Shown here piece after piece: positions 23,196 through 34,900 of a stretch of DNA of 64,000 nucleotides. The first letter of the stretch is position 1, and the number at the start of each line of letters is the position of its first letter. The stretch lies in the NCBI RefSeq assembly GCF_018343795.1, contig NZ_CP074346.1, forward strand, positions 1,798,001 to 1,862,000. Reading direction: 5' to 3'. Source of the stretch: Phocoenobacter atlanticus subsp. cyclopteri (GTDB taxonomy: Bacteria > Pseudomonadota > Gammaproteobacteria > Enterobacterales > Pasteurellaceae). A model generated the notes under the pieces. That model was not told the origin of the DNA. It saw only the letters and a list, made by a program, of their open reading frames with translations, and searched no databases. The translations under genes and the position numbers were made by a program.

Positions 23196-24377
23196 TTAAT
23201 TAAAAAATCCTTGTACGGTTAAAACACACCAATCCCAAGCTTGCCCAAAGATATTTGTTTCCATTACATCTTCCATTACTTGTAAATCCGTCGAGGCGAT
23301 CTCTTTTCCTGCTAATTGATAAATTATTTTTCCAACCACTTGTTTTTTGATTAAAGGTGCTTTTAACTCTTTATTCTCTAAATCGTAGCGTACTTTTAGC
23401 TCTGCCCTTTTACCTTTAGGAATAGTAATATAGCTATCGGTAAATGATCCAAGTTTTACTTTATTTTGTTCACCATAATAAACACTTTGTTCAGCAATCG
23501 TTTGATTCGCCGTCACAGATTTGAATGTTTCAAAATTATTAAATCCCCATTTTAACAATTTCTTACTTTCAATTTCACGTCCTTTATAAGTGGGCACTCC
23601 CATTACGACTGAAATTAAACGCATATTCGAATTTGTCGCTGAGGCAACAAGGTTATAGCCAGCTTCATCAGTATGCCCTGTTTTCATTCCATCAACATTT
23701 ATTGATTTATCCCACAATAAACCATTACGATTACGTTGTTTAATCTTATTAAAGGTAAATTCTTTTTCTGAATATATTTTATATTCTTCAGGTAAATCAC
23801 GAATAATTCTAGCGGCTATTATTGCCATATCATAAGCTGAAGAATATTGTTTTGGATGGTCTAAACCGTGCACTGTTGCAAAATGTGTATTTTTTAAACC
23901 AAATTTATCTACATATTGGTTCATTACATTAATAAAAGCTTCTTGAGAACCTGAGATATGTTCAGCCATTGCAACACAAGCATCATTTCCTGAAGCAATA
24001 ATAATCCCTCTATTTAATTCGCTCACAGACACTTTTTGTTTTAAGTTTAAAAACATTTTTGATGAACCTGGGAATTTATATCCCCAAGCAGCTTCAGAAA
24101 CAATTACTTCATCATCATTACTAATATATCCCTGTTTAATAGCTGAGCCAATCACATAGCTGGTCATCATTTTAGTTAAACTTGCGGGATAATGACGTTG
24201 ATTGGGATTTAAACTCGCTAATACTTGTCCCGAATTATAATCCATTAAGACATAAGTTTGTGCCTTTAATGATGGAAGAGATGGAGTAAAATCTATATCA
24301 TTCTGAGCATAAGCGACCGATGATGTTATTAATACACATAATCCTAACTGGTGTAATTTATTCATAATTTTAGACAT
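23196..24377 (-). CDS. dacA: D-alanyl-D-alanine carboxypeptidase (PBP5/6 type)
   Basis: This low-molecular-weight penicillin-binding protein trims the terminal D-Ala from peptidoglycan pentapeptides in the periplasm. The 393-residue product has a signal peptide ([24 protein letters not shown]) and the three active-site motifs: SLTK (Ser66-Lys69), SGN near residue 129, and KTG near 229. The C-terminal part has the PBP5 beta domain and an amphipathic membrane anchor ([17 protein letters not shown]). It lies in the conserved mrdA-rodA-rlpA-dacA cluster. Confidence 0.96.
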   Translation of the reverse strand: MSKIMNKLHQLGLCVLITSSVAYAQNDIDFTPSLPSLKAQTYVLMDYNSGQVLASLNPNQRHYPASLTKMMTSYVIGSAIKQGYISNDDEVIVSEAAWGYKFPGSSKMFLNLKQKVSVSELNRGIIIASGNDACVAMAEHISGSQEAFINVMNQYVDKFGLKNTHFATVHGLDHPKQYSSAYDMAIIAARIIRDLPEEYKIYSEKEFTFNKIKQRNRNGLLWDKSINVDGMKTGHTDEAGYNLVASATNSNMRLISVVMGVPTYKGREIESKKLLKWGFNNFETFKSVTANQTIAEQSVYYGEQNKVKLGSFTDSYITIPKGKRAELKVRYDLENKELKAPLIKKQVVGKIIYQLAGKEIASTDLQVMEDVMETNIFGQAWDWCVLTVQGFFN

Positions 24378-24386
24378 TGCATCTCC

Positions 24387-25184
24387 CTATTTTTTATTGT
24401 GTATATAAACTTTGTTATGTGTTAAAAGCGCAAGCTGATTTTTTAATTTTTTTGCCTGTAATAGATTATCAACGGCAATTAACACATCATAGTACTTGCC
24501 ATTTTTTTCAATAACCGTCTTAGGTTTAACCTTTCTTGTTATCTCATAAGCGGTATCTTTAGATTTAAAATTTACAATTTTAACAATAACAGGTGCAGTT
24601 AAAATAGGTGCTTGCTTAATTTTTAATGATAGACCAGATTTTTGGGCTATCTTTAATAAAGAGGAGGTTCCCTTTCCTGAAATATAACCATTTTGATCAA
24701 CTTGTAAAGCTTCAACTTTTACTTTAGCAATACCTGAACGTAACATCCCCAAAGATCGAGCAGCTCTCTTAGAAAGATCAAGAATTCGTTTTTTACTAAA
24801 TGGACCTCGATCATTTACTCTGACAATAATTTTACGCCCATTACGTAAATTAGTGACAAGCAAATAAGTACCAAAAGCCAATGTTTTATGTGCAGCAGTA
24901 AAATTATTTTCATTAAAAATTTCACCATTTGCTGTTTTTCGACCATTAAACTTACCGCCATAGTAACTGGCAATTCCAACAGAATGATAACGAGCCGATT
25001 TTTCTTTACTCAAAGTAGTATATTTATACCCTCTGTCTCGATAGCTGTATATTCTTGTCGACACCTTAGATGGAAGCAACTTCGCACCTTTTACGTGAAC
25101 GTCATTTTTTGATAATTTTGCACTTGCAAAAGTACTCATTGTCATAGCAACAAGTAACACATTGAAAAATTTTATAACTCGCAT
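24387..25184 (-). CDS. rlpA: RlpA family septal lytic transglycosylase-like protein
   Basis: RlpA proteins have a double-psi beta-barrel that cleaves or binds glycan strands stripped of stem peptides, plus a SPOR domain that finds such glycan at the septum. The 265-residue product has a signal peptide. The barrel spans residues about 65-155 (VGIASYYGGKFNGRKTANGE, AHKTLAFGTYLLVTN, VRVNDRGPF), with the key D and H residues. A SPOR-like domain follows at about 195-262. No lipobox Cys is seen after the signal peptide, so it may be soluble. It lies between rodA and dacA. Confidence 0.92.
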   Translation of the reverse strand: MRVIKFFNVLLVAMTMSTFASAKLSKNDVHVKGAKLLPSKVSTRIYSYRDRGYKYTTLSKEKSARYHSVGIASYYGGKFNGRKTANGEIFNENNFTAAHKTLAFGTYLLVTNLRNGRKIIVRVNDRGPFSKKRILDLSKRAARSLGMLRSGIAKVKVEALQVDQNGYISGKGTSSLLKIAQKSGLSLKIKQAPILTAPVIVKIVNFKSKDTAYEITRKVKPKTVIEKNGKYYDVLIAVDNLLQAKKLKNQLALLTHNKVYIHNKK

Positions 25185-25209
25185 AGTATTCCTTTAATTC
25201 AAAACCTTC

Positions 25210-26352
25210 TTAATATTTATATTCTGTAAATTTTCTATTGTAAGGATTGGTATCCTTCTGTTTTGTTTGATGTACATAAACAGACATCATTAAACCAAAT
25301 GCCGCCATTAAAGTCACAAAAGATGTTCCTCCATAGCTAAAAAGGGGTAATGGTACACCAACCACAGGAAGAATACCACTGACCATACCTATATTTACAA
25401 AGACATAAACAAAAAATAATAACGCCGTTCCTCCTGAGATTAAACGCCCAAATATTGAATTTGCCTTCATTCCTACAATTAATCCTCTTGCTATAATAAA
25501 AAGGTAAATCGCTAGGAGAGTAACAATTCCAACCATTCCTTGCTCTTCACCTAATACGGCAAAAATAAAGTCAGTATGGGGCTCTGGTAAAAACTCTAAT
25601 TGAGATTGTGTTCCTTGCATCCAACCTTTTCCATAAAAGCCACCCGAACCAATCGCAATTTTAGATTGAATAATATGATAACCTGCACCCAGCGGATCCT
25701 TTTCTGGATCAAGTAAGGTCATTACTCTCGTTTTTTGATAATCGTGCATCAAATAAAACCACATAATCGGAATAAAAATAGCCAAACCTAAAAGCCCTGA
25801 AGCGATTAACTTCCAATTTAAGCCTGCTAAAAAAAGGATGAACATCCCCGCTGCAAATACTAGAATAGCGGTACCTAAATCAGGCTGTATCGCAACCAAT
25901 AATGTCGGTACTAAGATAATCACAAGTACAATAAACGTATCTTTTAATGATGGAGGTAAAGAACGTTTACCCAAATAAGTTGCCACCATTAATGGTACGG
26001 CTAACTTTGCCACTTCTGAAGGTTGAAAACGAACAAAACCCAAGTTTAACCAACGTTGTGCACCTTTACTTATTTCCCCCGTTACATCAACCAAAACGAG
26101 TAAAACAATACAGAGCAAATAAAGAAAAGGAGAAAAAAATTCATAAACACGAGGAGGAATAAGAGCCATAAAAAAGAGTACACCAAATCCTAATGTTATT
26201 TGAATTAATCGACTATTGAACATTCTTTCATTGGCACCACTCGCACTATATAATACCCATAAACCATAACAACTAATCATCAATAATCCAAGTAACAACC
26301 AAATATCAATATCCAATATTTTTTTCATATAAGTGATAAATGTACTATTCAT
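25210..26352 (-). CDS. rodA: Peptidoglycan polymerase RodA
   Basis: RodA is the SEDS-family glycosyltransferase that polymerises lipid II in the elongasome together with PBP2, encoded by the overlapping upstream gene. The 380-residue protein has about ten hydrophobic segments, the conserved DLGTAIL motif near residues 160-166, and the C-terminal block [17 protein letters not shown]. Its start overlaps the mrdA stop by 8 bases, so the two are coupled. Confidence 0.96.
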   Translation of the reverse strand: MNSTFITYMKKILDIDIWLLLGLLMISCYGLWVLYSASGANERMFNSRLIQITLGFGVLFFMALIPPRVYEFFSPFLYLLCIVLLVLVDVTGEISKGAQRWLNLGFVRFQPSEVAKLAVPLMVATYLGKRSLPPSLKDTFIVLVIILVPTLLVAIQPDLGTAILVFAAGMFILFLAGLNWKLIASGLLGLAIFIPIMWFYLMHDYQKTRVMTLLDPEKDPLGAGYHIIQSKIAIGSGGFYGKGWMQGTQSQLEFLPEPHTDFIFAVLGEEQGMVGIVTLLAIYLFIIARGLIVGMKANSIFGRLISGGTALLFFVYVFVNIGMVSGILPVVGVPLPLFSYGGTSFVTLMAAFGLMMSVYVHQTKQKDTNPYNRKFTEYKY

Positions 26353-28294
26353 TTGAAACCTTACCTTCTTGAGGGGTATTGAGCGGTGACTTTTGATCTA
26401 AATTTTGCAAATTTTTAAATAAATCCGATTCAAGAAAGATGTAATCCATTATTTTTCTCACGACTGGAGCAGCATTACTTGATCCTCCTCCTGCATTTTC
26501 CAAAATAATAGAAACGATAACTTTGGGATCTTCATAAGGTGCAAAACTAATAAATAATGCGTGATCGTGTAATTCTTTTTTAAGCTCTTTCACATCATAT
26601 TTTTGGTTTTCTGCCAAACTAAATACTTGTGCAGTGCCAGATTTCCCTGCAACTTTATAAGGTGTATCGGCAAAAGCCTTGCGCGCAGTTCCATGCGATG
26701 AATTAATAACACTATACATTCCCTGTTTTGATGCTTTCCAAAATGTATTAGGTACATTTTTTATATCATCATACAAAAGGGGATCTTGATATGGCATAAC
26801 ATCAACCCCCACAATTTCTTTCATTAAGTGAGGAGTATTCACTTTACCATTATTCACCAAAATAGCTAATGCTTTGGCAAGTTGTAATGGTGTCGCTGTC
26901 CAATAGCCCTGCCCAATCCCTACAGAGACTGTATCTCCTTGTAACCACTGCTGTTTGTAACGTTTTTTCTTCCATTCACGACTTGGCATAATGGCAGAAG
27001 ACTCTTCAAAAATATCAATACCTGTCTTTTCTCCAAAGCCAAATTTTTTCATCCATTTTGATGTCTTATCAATACCTAAATTAAACGCCAATTGATAAAA
27101 ATAAGTATCAGAAGACTCCGTAATTGCTTTATTTAAATTTGTTTGTCCGTGTCCTGCTCGTTTCCAATCTCTAAATTTACGGCTAGTATTTGGAATTATC
27201 CAATATCCTGGGTCAAAAATGGTCATCTGAGGTGTAACAATCCCTTCTGTTAAACCTGCAATTGCCATAAAAGGTTTAATTGTTGAGGCAGGAGGGTAAG
27301 ATCCTTGCGTTGCTCGGCTATACAGAGGTCGATTAGGATTATTTAATAAATACTCATAATCATCGTAAGAAATACCATCAACAAATAAATTATTGTTATA
27401 ACTCGGATTGGTAACCATTGCTAATATGCTACTATCTTTCGCATCTAATACCACAACCGCCCCTTTGTTATCCGCTAATAAATCCACAATATAACGCTGT
27501 AAATCAATATCAAGCGTCAATTGAATACTGCTTCCTGCAATGGCATTCTTTTCCCTTAATTTACGAATAACTTTACCTCTATTATTAATTTCAACTTCTT
27601 CAAATCCTGGTATTCCGTGTAGCTGCTCTTCATAATATTTTTCGATACCACGCTTACCGATACTATGCATACCTGCATAATCTTGATATTTCCCTTCAGC
27701 TTTCAATTTTTTTTGATCTTTGTCATTTATTTTTGCGACATAACCAATAATATGCGTTAATGCATCGCCATAAGGATAGTAACGTTTAAAATAAGCCTGA
27801 ACATCAATGTTAGGAAATAAATATTGATTTACAGCAAAACGAGCAATTTGTTCTTCTGTTAAATCTTTTTTTAAAATAATCGGAGTATAATGAGAAGAAC
27901 GTCTGCGTTCTTTATGAAAGGCTTCAATATCCTTATCTGTTAGACCTACAACATCCTTTAATTTTTGCAATGTCTCTTTAAGATTATTGACTTTTTCAGG
28001 AACAATATATAATCCAAAAAAAGTTAAATTCTGTGCGAGTACTTTTCCCTTACGATCATAAATCAATCCTCGAACAGGAGGAGTGGGTAATAATTTAATT
28101 CTATTTCCATTAGAACGAGTTTGGTAGGTTTTATAATCAATAATTTGTAAATGATAGATATTAGCAAATAATATTGCAGTTAACACAAGAACACCAAGAA
28201 ACCCAATTAATGCTCGACGAATAAAAAGATGAGCTTCAGCCTTACCGTTGCTCACTTCTTTAGATGCTAATTCTTTTTGGCTAAAAACGTTCAT
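26345..28294 (-). CDS. mrdA: Penicillin-binding protein 2, elongation transpeptidase
   Basis: PBP2 cross-links peptidoglycan during cell elongation in complex with RodA. The 649-residue protein has one N-terminal membrane helix (residues about 29-50) and a pedestal domain. The transpeptidase domain follows, with STIK (in [11 protein letters not shown]), SSD (ITESSDTYF) and KSGTAQ motifs. An uptake-signal sequence falls inside the last codons (26380-26415), so it is translated into the C-terminal tail. It overlaps rlmH by one base and rodA by 8. Confidence 0.96.
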   Translation of the reverse strand: MNVFSQKELASKEVSNGKAEAHLFIRRALIGFLGVLVLTAILFANIYHLQIIDYKTYQTRSNGNRIKLLPTPPVRGLIYDRKGKVLAQNLTFFGLYIVPEKVNNLKETLQKLKDVVGLTDKDIEAFHKERRRSSHYTPIILKKDLTEEQIARFAVNQYLFPNIDVQAYFKRYYPYGDALTHIIGYVAKINDKDQKKLKAEGKYQDYAGMHSIGKRGIEKYYEEQLHGIPGFEEVEINNRGKVIRKLREKNAIAGSSIQLTLDIDLQRYIVDLLADNKGAVVVLDAKDSSILAMVTNPSYNNNLFVDGISYDDYEYLLNNPNRPLYSRATQGSYPPASTIKPFMAIAGLTEGIVTPQMTIFDPGYWIIPNTSRKFRDWKRAGHGQTNLNKAITESSDTYFYQLAFNLGIDKTSKWMKKFGFGEKTGIDIFEESSAIMPSREWKKKRYKQQWLQGDTVSVGIGQGYWTATPLQLAKALAILVNNGKVNTPHLMKEIVGVDVMPYQDPLLYDDIKNVPNTFWKASKQGMYSVINSSHGTARKAFADTPYKVAGKSGTAQVFSLAENQKYDVKELKKELHDHALFISFAPYEDPKVIVSIILENAGGGSSNAAPVVRKIMDYIFLESDLFKNLQNLDQKSPLNTPQEGKVSNE

Positions 28295-28761
28295 TATTCT
28301 CTATGATAAGGATGATTAGTCGTTAATGACCACGCACGATACAAGCTCTCTGCCACAACCACTCTCACAAGGGGATGAGGCAAAGTTAATGGCGAAAGTG
28401 ACCAACTTTGTTCTGCTCGTTGTTTACATTCAGGCGACAAACCTTCAGGACCACCGACAAGTAAGCTCACATCTCGTCCATCATTTTTCCATATTTCTAA
28501 TTGCTGAGCTAACTGCCCAGTTGTCCAAGTCTTACCCGGAATATCTAAAGTAACAATGCGATTACGCCCACAGGCGTTTAACATCGCATAACCCTCTTGC
28601 TCTAAAATACGTTTAATATCAGCATTTTTACCTCGTTTTCCCGCAGGAATTTCTACCAATTCAAAAGGCATATCCTTAGGAAAACGACGTTGATACTCTT
28701 CAAATCCAGTTGTTACCCATTTTGGCATTTTCGTACCAACTGCAACTAACTGAATTCTCAT
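28294..28761 (-). CDS. rlmH: 23S rRNA pseudouridine-1915 N3-methyltransferase
   Basis: RlmH methylates pseudouridine 1915 in helix 69 of 23S rRNA on assembled ribosomes. The 155-residue protein is a minimal SPOUT (knotted) methyltransferase. The SAM-binding region [12 protein letters not shown] lies near residues 100-111, and the C-terminus ends TTNHPYHRE, as is usual in RlmH. It overlaps both neighbours by a few bases. Confidence 0.96.
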   Translation of the reverse strand: MRIQLVAVGTKMPKWVTTGFEEYQRRFPKDMPFELVEIPAGKRGKNADIKRILEQEGYAMLNACGRNRIVTLDIPGKTWTTGQLAQQLEIWKNDGRDVSLLVGGPEGLSPECKQRAEQSWSLSPLTLPHPLVRVVVAESLYRAWSLTTNHPYHRE

Positions 28762-29075
28762 CTATGCCACAATTTCTCTAATTGATACAATTCACGGCTA
28801 TCTTGTTGCAAAATATGTACTATTGCTTGCCCAAAATCTACCGCTATCCAATCTGCTGTCACTTTCCCTTCAGAGGCAAAGACTTCAATACCCGCTTTTT
28901 TACTTTCTTCGGTTAAATTATCTGCCATTGAGGCTACGTGACGGCTTGATGTTCCTGTACATACAATCATTGTATCAGTAATACTCGAATTACCTTTTAC
29001 ATCAATAGCTTGTATATTTTCAGCTTTTAAATCAGCCAAAGTGTTCTTTAAAAATTCAACTAAATTGATTTCCAC
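28758..29075 (-). CDS. rsfS: Ribosomal silencing factor
   Basis: RsfS binds L14 and blocks subunit joining when nutrients are short. The 105-residue product has the core motifs [19 protein letters not shown] and [15 protein letters not shown]. Its stop overlaps the rlmH start by 4 bases, the conserved rsfS-rlmH pair. Confidence 0.95.
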   Translation of the reverse strand: MEINLVEFLKNTLADLKAENIQAIDVKGNSSITDTMIVCTGTSSRHVASMADNLTEESKKAGIEVFASEGKVTADWIAVDFGQAIVHILQQDSRELYQLEKLWHR

Positions 29076-29107
29076 TTGTTTATTGTCCTTTACGATATAT
29101 ATTCAAT

Positions 29108-29131
29108 AGACAAGGTATGCCTTGTCTCTAC
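29108..29131 (-). repeat. GTAG-headed hairpin repeat
   Basis: AGACAAGG-TATG-CCTTGTCT followed by CTAC; on the minus strand it reads GTAG then an 8-bp perfect stem with loop CATA. A close relative lies at 36902-36929. It sits between rsfS and kdsC next to an uptake-signal core at 29180-29190. Confidence 0.65.
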
Positions 29132-29217
29132 GTGTTATTTAAAATTTTTTGATTAATTTGCGAATTTTATCACAAATCTTACCGCTTGTTTTTATGATTT
29201 TAAAATTATATCTAAAA

Positions 29218-29757
29218 CTACTGAGTCATTTGCTCAACCACTCTCATAAAACCGTCTGCTGTACTGTAAACATCTTCCTTTCCTTGTGAGAGTAACAACA
29301 TATCGGAAAGTTCACGAAAAGCACCTTGTCCCCCTGCCTTTTTTAAAATTAAATCAGCTTGCTTTTTAATGTAATCAGGGGCATCTGCCACAGCAATTGC
29401 CAAACCACAAATCTCAAATGCGGGTAAATCTAAGGTATCATCACCAATGTAAGCCGTTTCTTCTGGGGTTACTCCTGCTTGCTCAATTAAGGTCAAACAA
29501 GCGGTGCGTTTTTCCATTTTCCCTAATAAAAAATAAGGAATTTTCAACACATCAATTCGTTTACGTAACAACGGCGAATCACCGCCCGAAAGCACCGCCA
29601 CTTTTGTACCTGTAGTTAAGAGCATTTTAATACCTAAACCATCTTGTACGTGGAATTTTTTTAATTCTTCGCCTTTTTCATTGTAATAAAGTCCGCCGTC
29701 TGTTAAAACACCATCGACATCGGTTATTACTAATTTAATTTTTGCTAACTCTTTCAT
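29218..29757 (-). CDS. kdsC: KDO-8-phosphate phosphatase
   Basis: KdsC removes phosphate from 3-deoxy-D-manno-octulosonate 8-phosphate in the pathway to the inner-core sugar of lipopolysaccharide. The 179-residue protein is a HAD-superfamily C0 phosphatase with the motif DVDGVLTDG (residues about 13-21), the second motif VLSGGDS, and the third AYIGDDTLD. An uptake-signal core (29497-29505) lies inside the gene. It is transcribed separately from rsfS. Confidence 0.94.
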   Translation of the reverse strand: MKELAKIKLVITDVDGVLTDGGLYYNEKGEELKKFHVQDGLGIKMLLTTGTKVAVLSGGDSPLLRKRIDVLKIPYFLLGKMEKRTACLTLIEQAGVTPEETAYIGDDTLDLPAFEICGLAIAVADAPDYIKKQADLILKKAGGQGAFRELSDMLLLSQGKEDVYSTADGFMRVVEQMTQ

Positions 29758-29826
29758 ATATTCTCTATTGATTTAAACCATATTGCATTTTAATATGGAG
29801 AGATTATAGCTTATTTAGGATTAAAA

Positions 29827-30507
29827 ATGTCTATTGAACAAAATTTAACACAAATAAAGAAACAAATTTGCAAATTTTTACAAAAATGTAACCGCTTAGA
29901 TCAGGTAACATTACTTGCAGTAACCAAAACCAAACCTGTAAGCGATATTGAACAAGCAATTGCTTGCGGACAACGTGCCTTTGGGGAAAATTATATGCAA
30001 GAAGGGGTAGAAAAAATTGCTTATTTTCATAATTATAATGATCTTGAATGGCATTTTATTGGTACGCTACAATCAAAAAAGACCCGCTTAGTGGCTGAAC
30101 ATTTTGATTGGGTACAAACTATCGATCGCTTAAAAGTTGCCACTCGCTTAAATGAACAACGCCCTGAACACCTTGCTCCACTGAATGTGTTAATCCAAAT
30201 TAACATTAGTGATGAAGAATCAAAATCAGGGATTGCTCCCCGTGAAATGCTCTCTCTTGCCAATGAAATTATGCTGTTACCACGTTTAAAACTACGTGGT
30301 TTGATGGCGATTCCAAAATCGGAGAGTGAGCCTGAAAAACAAAAAATCGCCTTAAATAAAATGAAAGCATTATTTGATACCTTACAACAGCACTACCCCG
30401 AAATTGACACCCTTTCAATGGGAATGAGCAATGATATGCAAAGTGCGATTGAATGTGGTTCAACAATGGTTCGTATAGGAAGTGCAATTTTTGGAGCAAG
30501 AAGTTAA
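29827..30507 (+). CDS. yggS: PLP homeostasis protein (YggS/PROSC family)
   Basis: This family binds pyridoxal phosphate and buffers its supply without a known enzymatic activity. The 226-residue product is a single TIM barrel with the PLP lysine in LLAVTKTKP (residues about 31-39) and the phosphate-binding SMGMSNDM and RIGSAIFG segments. Codons 13-24 overlap an extended uptake signal (29861-29898), so the local peptide (QICKFLQKCNRL) is shaped by it. rsgA follows 33 bases later. Confidence 0.93.
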   Translation: MSIEQNLTQIKKQICKFLQKCNRLDQVTLLAVTKTKPVSDIEQAIACGQRAFGENYMQEGVEKIAYFHNYNDLEWHFIGTLQSKKTRLVAEHFDWVQTIDRLKVATRLNEQRPEHLAPLNVLIQINISDEESKSGIAPREMLSLANEIMLLPRLKLRGLMAIPKSESEPEKQKIALNKMKALFDTLQQHYPEIDTLSMGMSNDMQSAIECGSTMVRIGSAIFGARS

Positions 30508-30552
30508 TTCTTAGGCTATAATTTAATAAAATCAGTTAATTTGGGTAATCTT

Positions 30553-31587
30553 TTGGGAAAACAACGAAAACTCACACAAAATCAAAAACGACGTATTCAA
30601 TCTAATCATCACAATAAAATTCATAAAAAAGAATTAGAATGGCAAGATGAAATGCTGGGTGAAACAAAAGATGGTTTGGTTATCGCCCGTCACGCTAAAC
30701 ATGCTGACGTAGAAAATTCAGATGGTGAGGTATGCCGTTGTAATCTACGTCGTACTCTAAAATCTGTGGTAGTCGGAGATAAAGTATCTTGGCGAAAAGG
30801 CAGTGAACAATTGCAAGGCATTAGTGGTGTGATCGAGGCAATTTATCCTCGTAAAAATGAACTTTCTCGCCCCGATTATTATGACGGAATCAAAGTAATG
30901 GCATCAAATATTGATCAAATTATTATTGTATCTGCCGTATTGCCTGAGTTGTCATTAAATATTATTGATCGCTATTTGGTGATTTGTGAAAATGCAAAAA
31001 TTCCAGCCTTAATTGTGTTAAATAAAATTGATTTATTAAATGATGATGAGCGACAAGAAGTTGAAAAACAACTCGATATCTATCGTAACATTGGTTATCA
31101 AAGCCTTTGTTTATCTGCTCAAACAGGAGAAGGAATGGAAAAATTAGACCGCTATCTTTCACAAGGTACGTCTATTTTTGTAGGACAATCTGGAGTCGGA
31201 AAATCAAGCTTAATCAACCAAATACTTCCAGAGAGCAATATACTCACTAATAAAGTGAGTACTAACTCAGGGTTAGGGCAACACACGACTACCGCTTCCT
31301 ATTTATATCAATTACCACAAGGTGGTAAACTGATTGATTCTCCAGGTATTCGTGAGTTTGGCTTATGGCATTTAGAGGTGGAGCAAATCACTCAAGGTTA
31401 TATAGAATTTCAATCTATTTTAGGTTTATGCAAATTCCGTGATTGTAAACACAACACCGATCCAAACTGTGCAATTAGAGAAGCCGTAGAAGAAGGCAAA
31501 ATTAACCGAACTCGCTTTGAAAATTATCATCGTTTAATTGAAAGTAGTAAAGAAGTGAAAGGACAACGCTATTTTAAAAACAATTAA
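30553..31587 (+). CDS. rsgA: Ribosome small-subunit GTPase RsgA
   Basis: RsgA checks late 30S maturation and releases RbfA using GTP. The protein has an OB domain (residues about 40-110) and a circularly permuted GTPase domain with the order [22 protein letters not shown] zinc site follows in [15 protein letters not shown] choose the TTG at 30553 ([11 protein letters not shown], 344 residues) because it matches the N-terminus of Haemophilus RsgA. A TTG four codons earlier is also open. No ATG is available until well inside the OB domain. Confidence 0.93.
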   Translation: MGKQRKLTQNQKRRIQSNHHNKIHKKELEWQDEMLGETKDGLVIARHAKHADVENSDGEVCRCNLRRTLKSVVVGDKVSWRKGSEQLQGISGVIEAIYPRKNELSRPDYYDGIKVMASNIDQIIIVSAVLPELSLNIIDRYLVICENAKIPALIVLNKIDLLNDDERQEVEKQLDIYRNIGYQSLCLSAQTGEGMEKLDRYLSQGTSIFVGQSGVGKSSLINQILPESNILTNKVSTNSGLGQHTTTASYLYQLPQGGKLIDSPGIREFGLWHLEVEQITQGYIEFQSILGLCKFRDCKHNTDPNCAIREAVEEGKINRTRFENYHRLIESSKEVKGQRYFKNN

Positions 31588-31645
31588 TTTTTATTTAAAA
31601 AAAGAGGATTACTTTACAAAAAAAATGTTGTAAAATCGCACAAAA

Positions 31646-31873
31646 TTTTTAATCGTATATGCTCAAAATATGGTTGAGCGTCTCTACAGTTAACCTTAAA
31701 TTAACTACTACGAAAATAACTCTTATTACAAAAAGTACTGAATTTAATTCTGTACTCCTTGCGTTGTTTTCGTAAAACTATGGTATTTTGTAATGAGAAT
31801 AAAGCACTTGTATAAATCACAAAATAATTTATCTGTATTATTCAGCCTAGATGCGTGCATCTAGGCTTTTTTT
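31646..31873 (+). promoter_or_regulatory. Guanine-type purine riboswitch with downstream terminator
   Basis: The aptamer spans about 31653-31713. P1 is TCGTA/TACGA, and P2 is GCTCAA/TTGAGC with loop AATATGG. J2/3 is GTCTCTAC. P3 is AGTTAA/TTAACT with loop CCTTAAA. J3/1 is ACT. The two loops are the consensus kissing loops. The J3/1 base matching position 74 of the xpt riboswitch is C (31708), which specifies guanine or hypoxanthine rather than adenine. The 3' P1 strand (31709-31720) can instead pair over 12 bases with 31763-31774. A strong terminator (AGCCTAGATGC/GCATCTAGGCT, 31844-31867, then T6) lies 36 bases before purL. Ligand-dependent shut-off of the purine operon is inferred. Confidence 0.92.
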
Positions 31874-31908
31874 GTTTCTAACATTTTTAAAATGACTTTG
31901 AGGATAAG

Positions 31909-34900
31909 ATGACAAATCTACGTTTTTTCATTGAAAAGCAGTCTGGTTTTGATATAGAGGCGAAGCAGTTATGTGCTAAATTTAAACAAGAATTACATAT
32001 TCAAGGATTAGAATCCTTAAAGGTAATCAATGGTTATGATATTTTTGATCTAGAAGCAAGTGTCCAAGAGATTGCTAAAATTAAATATCGAATTTTATCA
32101 GAACTTGTTAGTGATAAAGTTATTGATGAATTAGAATTAACAAATAAAACGTACTTTGCTGTTGAATGCTTAGATGGGCAATTCGACCAACGAGCAGACT
32201 CTGCTTTACAATGTATTGAAATTATTTTATCAAAAAAACTTAATATTACCGTTAAATCTTTTAAAATTATTATTCTTGAAGGAAGTGTTAACCTCGCTGA
32301 TCTCAGTAAAATTAAACAATTCTATATAAACCCTGTTGATAGCAAAGAGAAAGATTTATCTCTCTTTGCTAAAACACCCATTACTATTAATGATAGCGTA
32401 GTTATCTATGATAACTTCCTCAGTCTTAATCATAACCAACTCGATCAATTAAAAGATGAACTAAATCTTGCTATGGGCTACGAAGATTTACATTCTATTC
32501 ATCAACATTATCAACAACTAGGTAGAAATCCTACTGAAACTGAAATTAAAGTTTTTGATACCTATTGGTCAGATCATTGTCGCCATACCACCTTTGAAAC
32601 ACAAATTAGACATATCAGCTTTCCTGATTCGCCTTTTGGACAACAAATACAGTCAGCATTCAATCATTATTTAGACATTAAATCAAAAGTAGCTGCAAAT
32701 AAGTCTCAGTGTCTAATGGATATGGCAACAGTGATGGCAAAATATTTACATAAAACTGGATATTTAGATGATTTAGAAATTTCTGATGAAAACAATGCCT
32801 GTTCTGTCTATTTGGATGTGGAAACTAGCGATTTTTCAGGGGAAAAACACCTTGAAAAATGGTTGTTGATGTTCAAAAATGAAACTCACAATCACCCAAC
32901 AGAAATTGAACCGTTTGGTGGTGCCTCTACTTGTTTAGGCGGTGCTATTCGAGATCCATTATCTGGGCGAGCTTATGTTTATCAGGCAATTCGCGTGACA
33001 GGTTCAGCTAATCCACTGGAAAAAATCGAAGATACTCTTGCTGGTAAATTAAGCCAACAAAAAATTACCACTGAAGCTGCTGAAGGTTATTCTTCCTATG
33101 GTAACCAAATTGGTATTGCCACCTCATTGGTGTCAGAATTGTATCACGAAGGTTATAAAGCTAAACGAATGGAAGTAGGTGCAGTGGTTGCTGCTGCTCC
33201 TATCAAAAATGTAATCAGGGCTAAACCACAACCTAATGATCATATTATTTTACTGGGTGGCAAGACAGGACGTGATGGCTGTGGTGGAGCATCAGGTTCA
33301 TCTAAAGAACATAATGATAATTCTTTGCTACTTTGCGGAGCAGAGGTACAAAAAGGTAACGCTCTAGAAGAGCGTAAAATTCAACGCTTATTCAGAAATG
33401 CTAATGCTACTAGATTAATTAAAAAGTGTAATGACTTTGGTGCAGGTGGGGTTTGCGTTGCGATTGGTGAGCTTGCCGATGGTGTTAAAGTTAATCTTGA
33501 TTTAATTCCTGTAAAATATGAAGGATTAAGTGGTACTGAACTCGCTATTTCTGAATCACAAGAACGTATGGCAGTGATTGTTTCTGAAAAAGATAGTCAA
33601 ACCTTTTTGCAATATGCCCAAGAAGAAAATTTATTAGCAACAGTAGTTGGTAAGGTAACCGATGATAATCGTTTATTGCTGACGTGGAAAGGTACACATA
33701 TTGTCGATATTCAACGTGAGTTTTTAAACACTAATGGTGTGAGACAACAAATTGATATTACCGTTACTAATATTGATAGACAACAACCTTTTAAGCGGGT
33801 AGTTTCAGGTGATAATTTACAAAAACAGTGGGAAGAAAATTTATGTGATTTAAACGTCACCTCACAAAAAGGTTTGAGTGAAATGTTTGATTCTACTATT
33901 GGGGCAGGAACAGTATTAATGCCATTTGGTGGACGTTATCAAATGACTCCAATAGATGTTTCTGTTGCTAAATTACCAGTGCTTAATAAAGAAACACAAA
34001 CTGTTTCTGCCATTACTTGGGGTTGTAATCCTTATCTATTATCGTGGTCACCCTATCACGGAGCAATGTATGCCGTCATTGATTCTCTTGCTAAATTGGT
34101 TTCAGTCGGTATTGATTATAAGAAAGCTCGCTTATCATTCCAAGAATATTTCCAAAAACTAGGGCAGGACAGTGTCACTTGGTCAAAACCCTTTTTAGCG
34201 CTGCTAGGGGCAATCAAGGCTCAAAGTGATTTTCACGTCGCGGCTATTGGTGGTAAAGACTCGATGAGTGGTACATTTAACGATTTACACGTACCACCAA
34301 CTTTTATTTCTTTTGCAGTAAGTTCTGGTAATATTAATAACATTATTTCTCCTGAATTTAAGCAAATTGGTTCATATATTTATCTACTGGATAATCCATT
34401 AGATGATGAAGGACACTATAATGCCCATATCCTTAAAAATAATTTTGAAACAGTGCTGACAGGTATTGAAGAAGGCACTATATTATCAGCAATGACAGTA
34501 AAACACGGTGGTATTGCGGAAGCTTTGGCAAAAATGAGTTTCGGTAATCGTATCGGTGTTAGACTCAACAACAATAACACTGATTATTTTACTATTAAAC
34601 CAGCCAGCATCATTGTTGAAAGTCAAAAAATAATCAGCCAACCTAATGCAGTTTTATTAGGGCAAAGTATTAATGAGTTTTCTGTTGTTATTGATAACGA
34701 ACATATTAATCTAACTACTTTGCAAGAAGTATGGCTAGGAAAACTAGCAAAAATTTTTCCAGTAAAAACGGATGAACAACCGGCTATTCTGACAGATTTA
34801 TCTGTGACAACAAATAAAATAGCACATTCAATACAAGGTGTTAAGGTTGCAAAACCTAGAGTATTAATCGCCACTTTCCCTGGTAGTAATTCAGAATACG

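Noticed and set aside
31755-31780. GCGTTGTTTTCGTAAA resembling half of a PurR operator
   Set aside because: It lacks the palindromic CGCAAAC-GTTTGCG form and is better explained as the strand that pairs with the 3' side of riboswitch P1.
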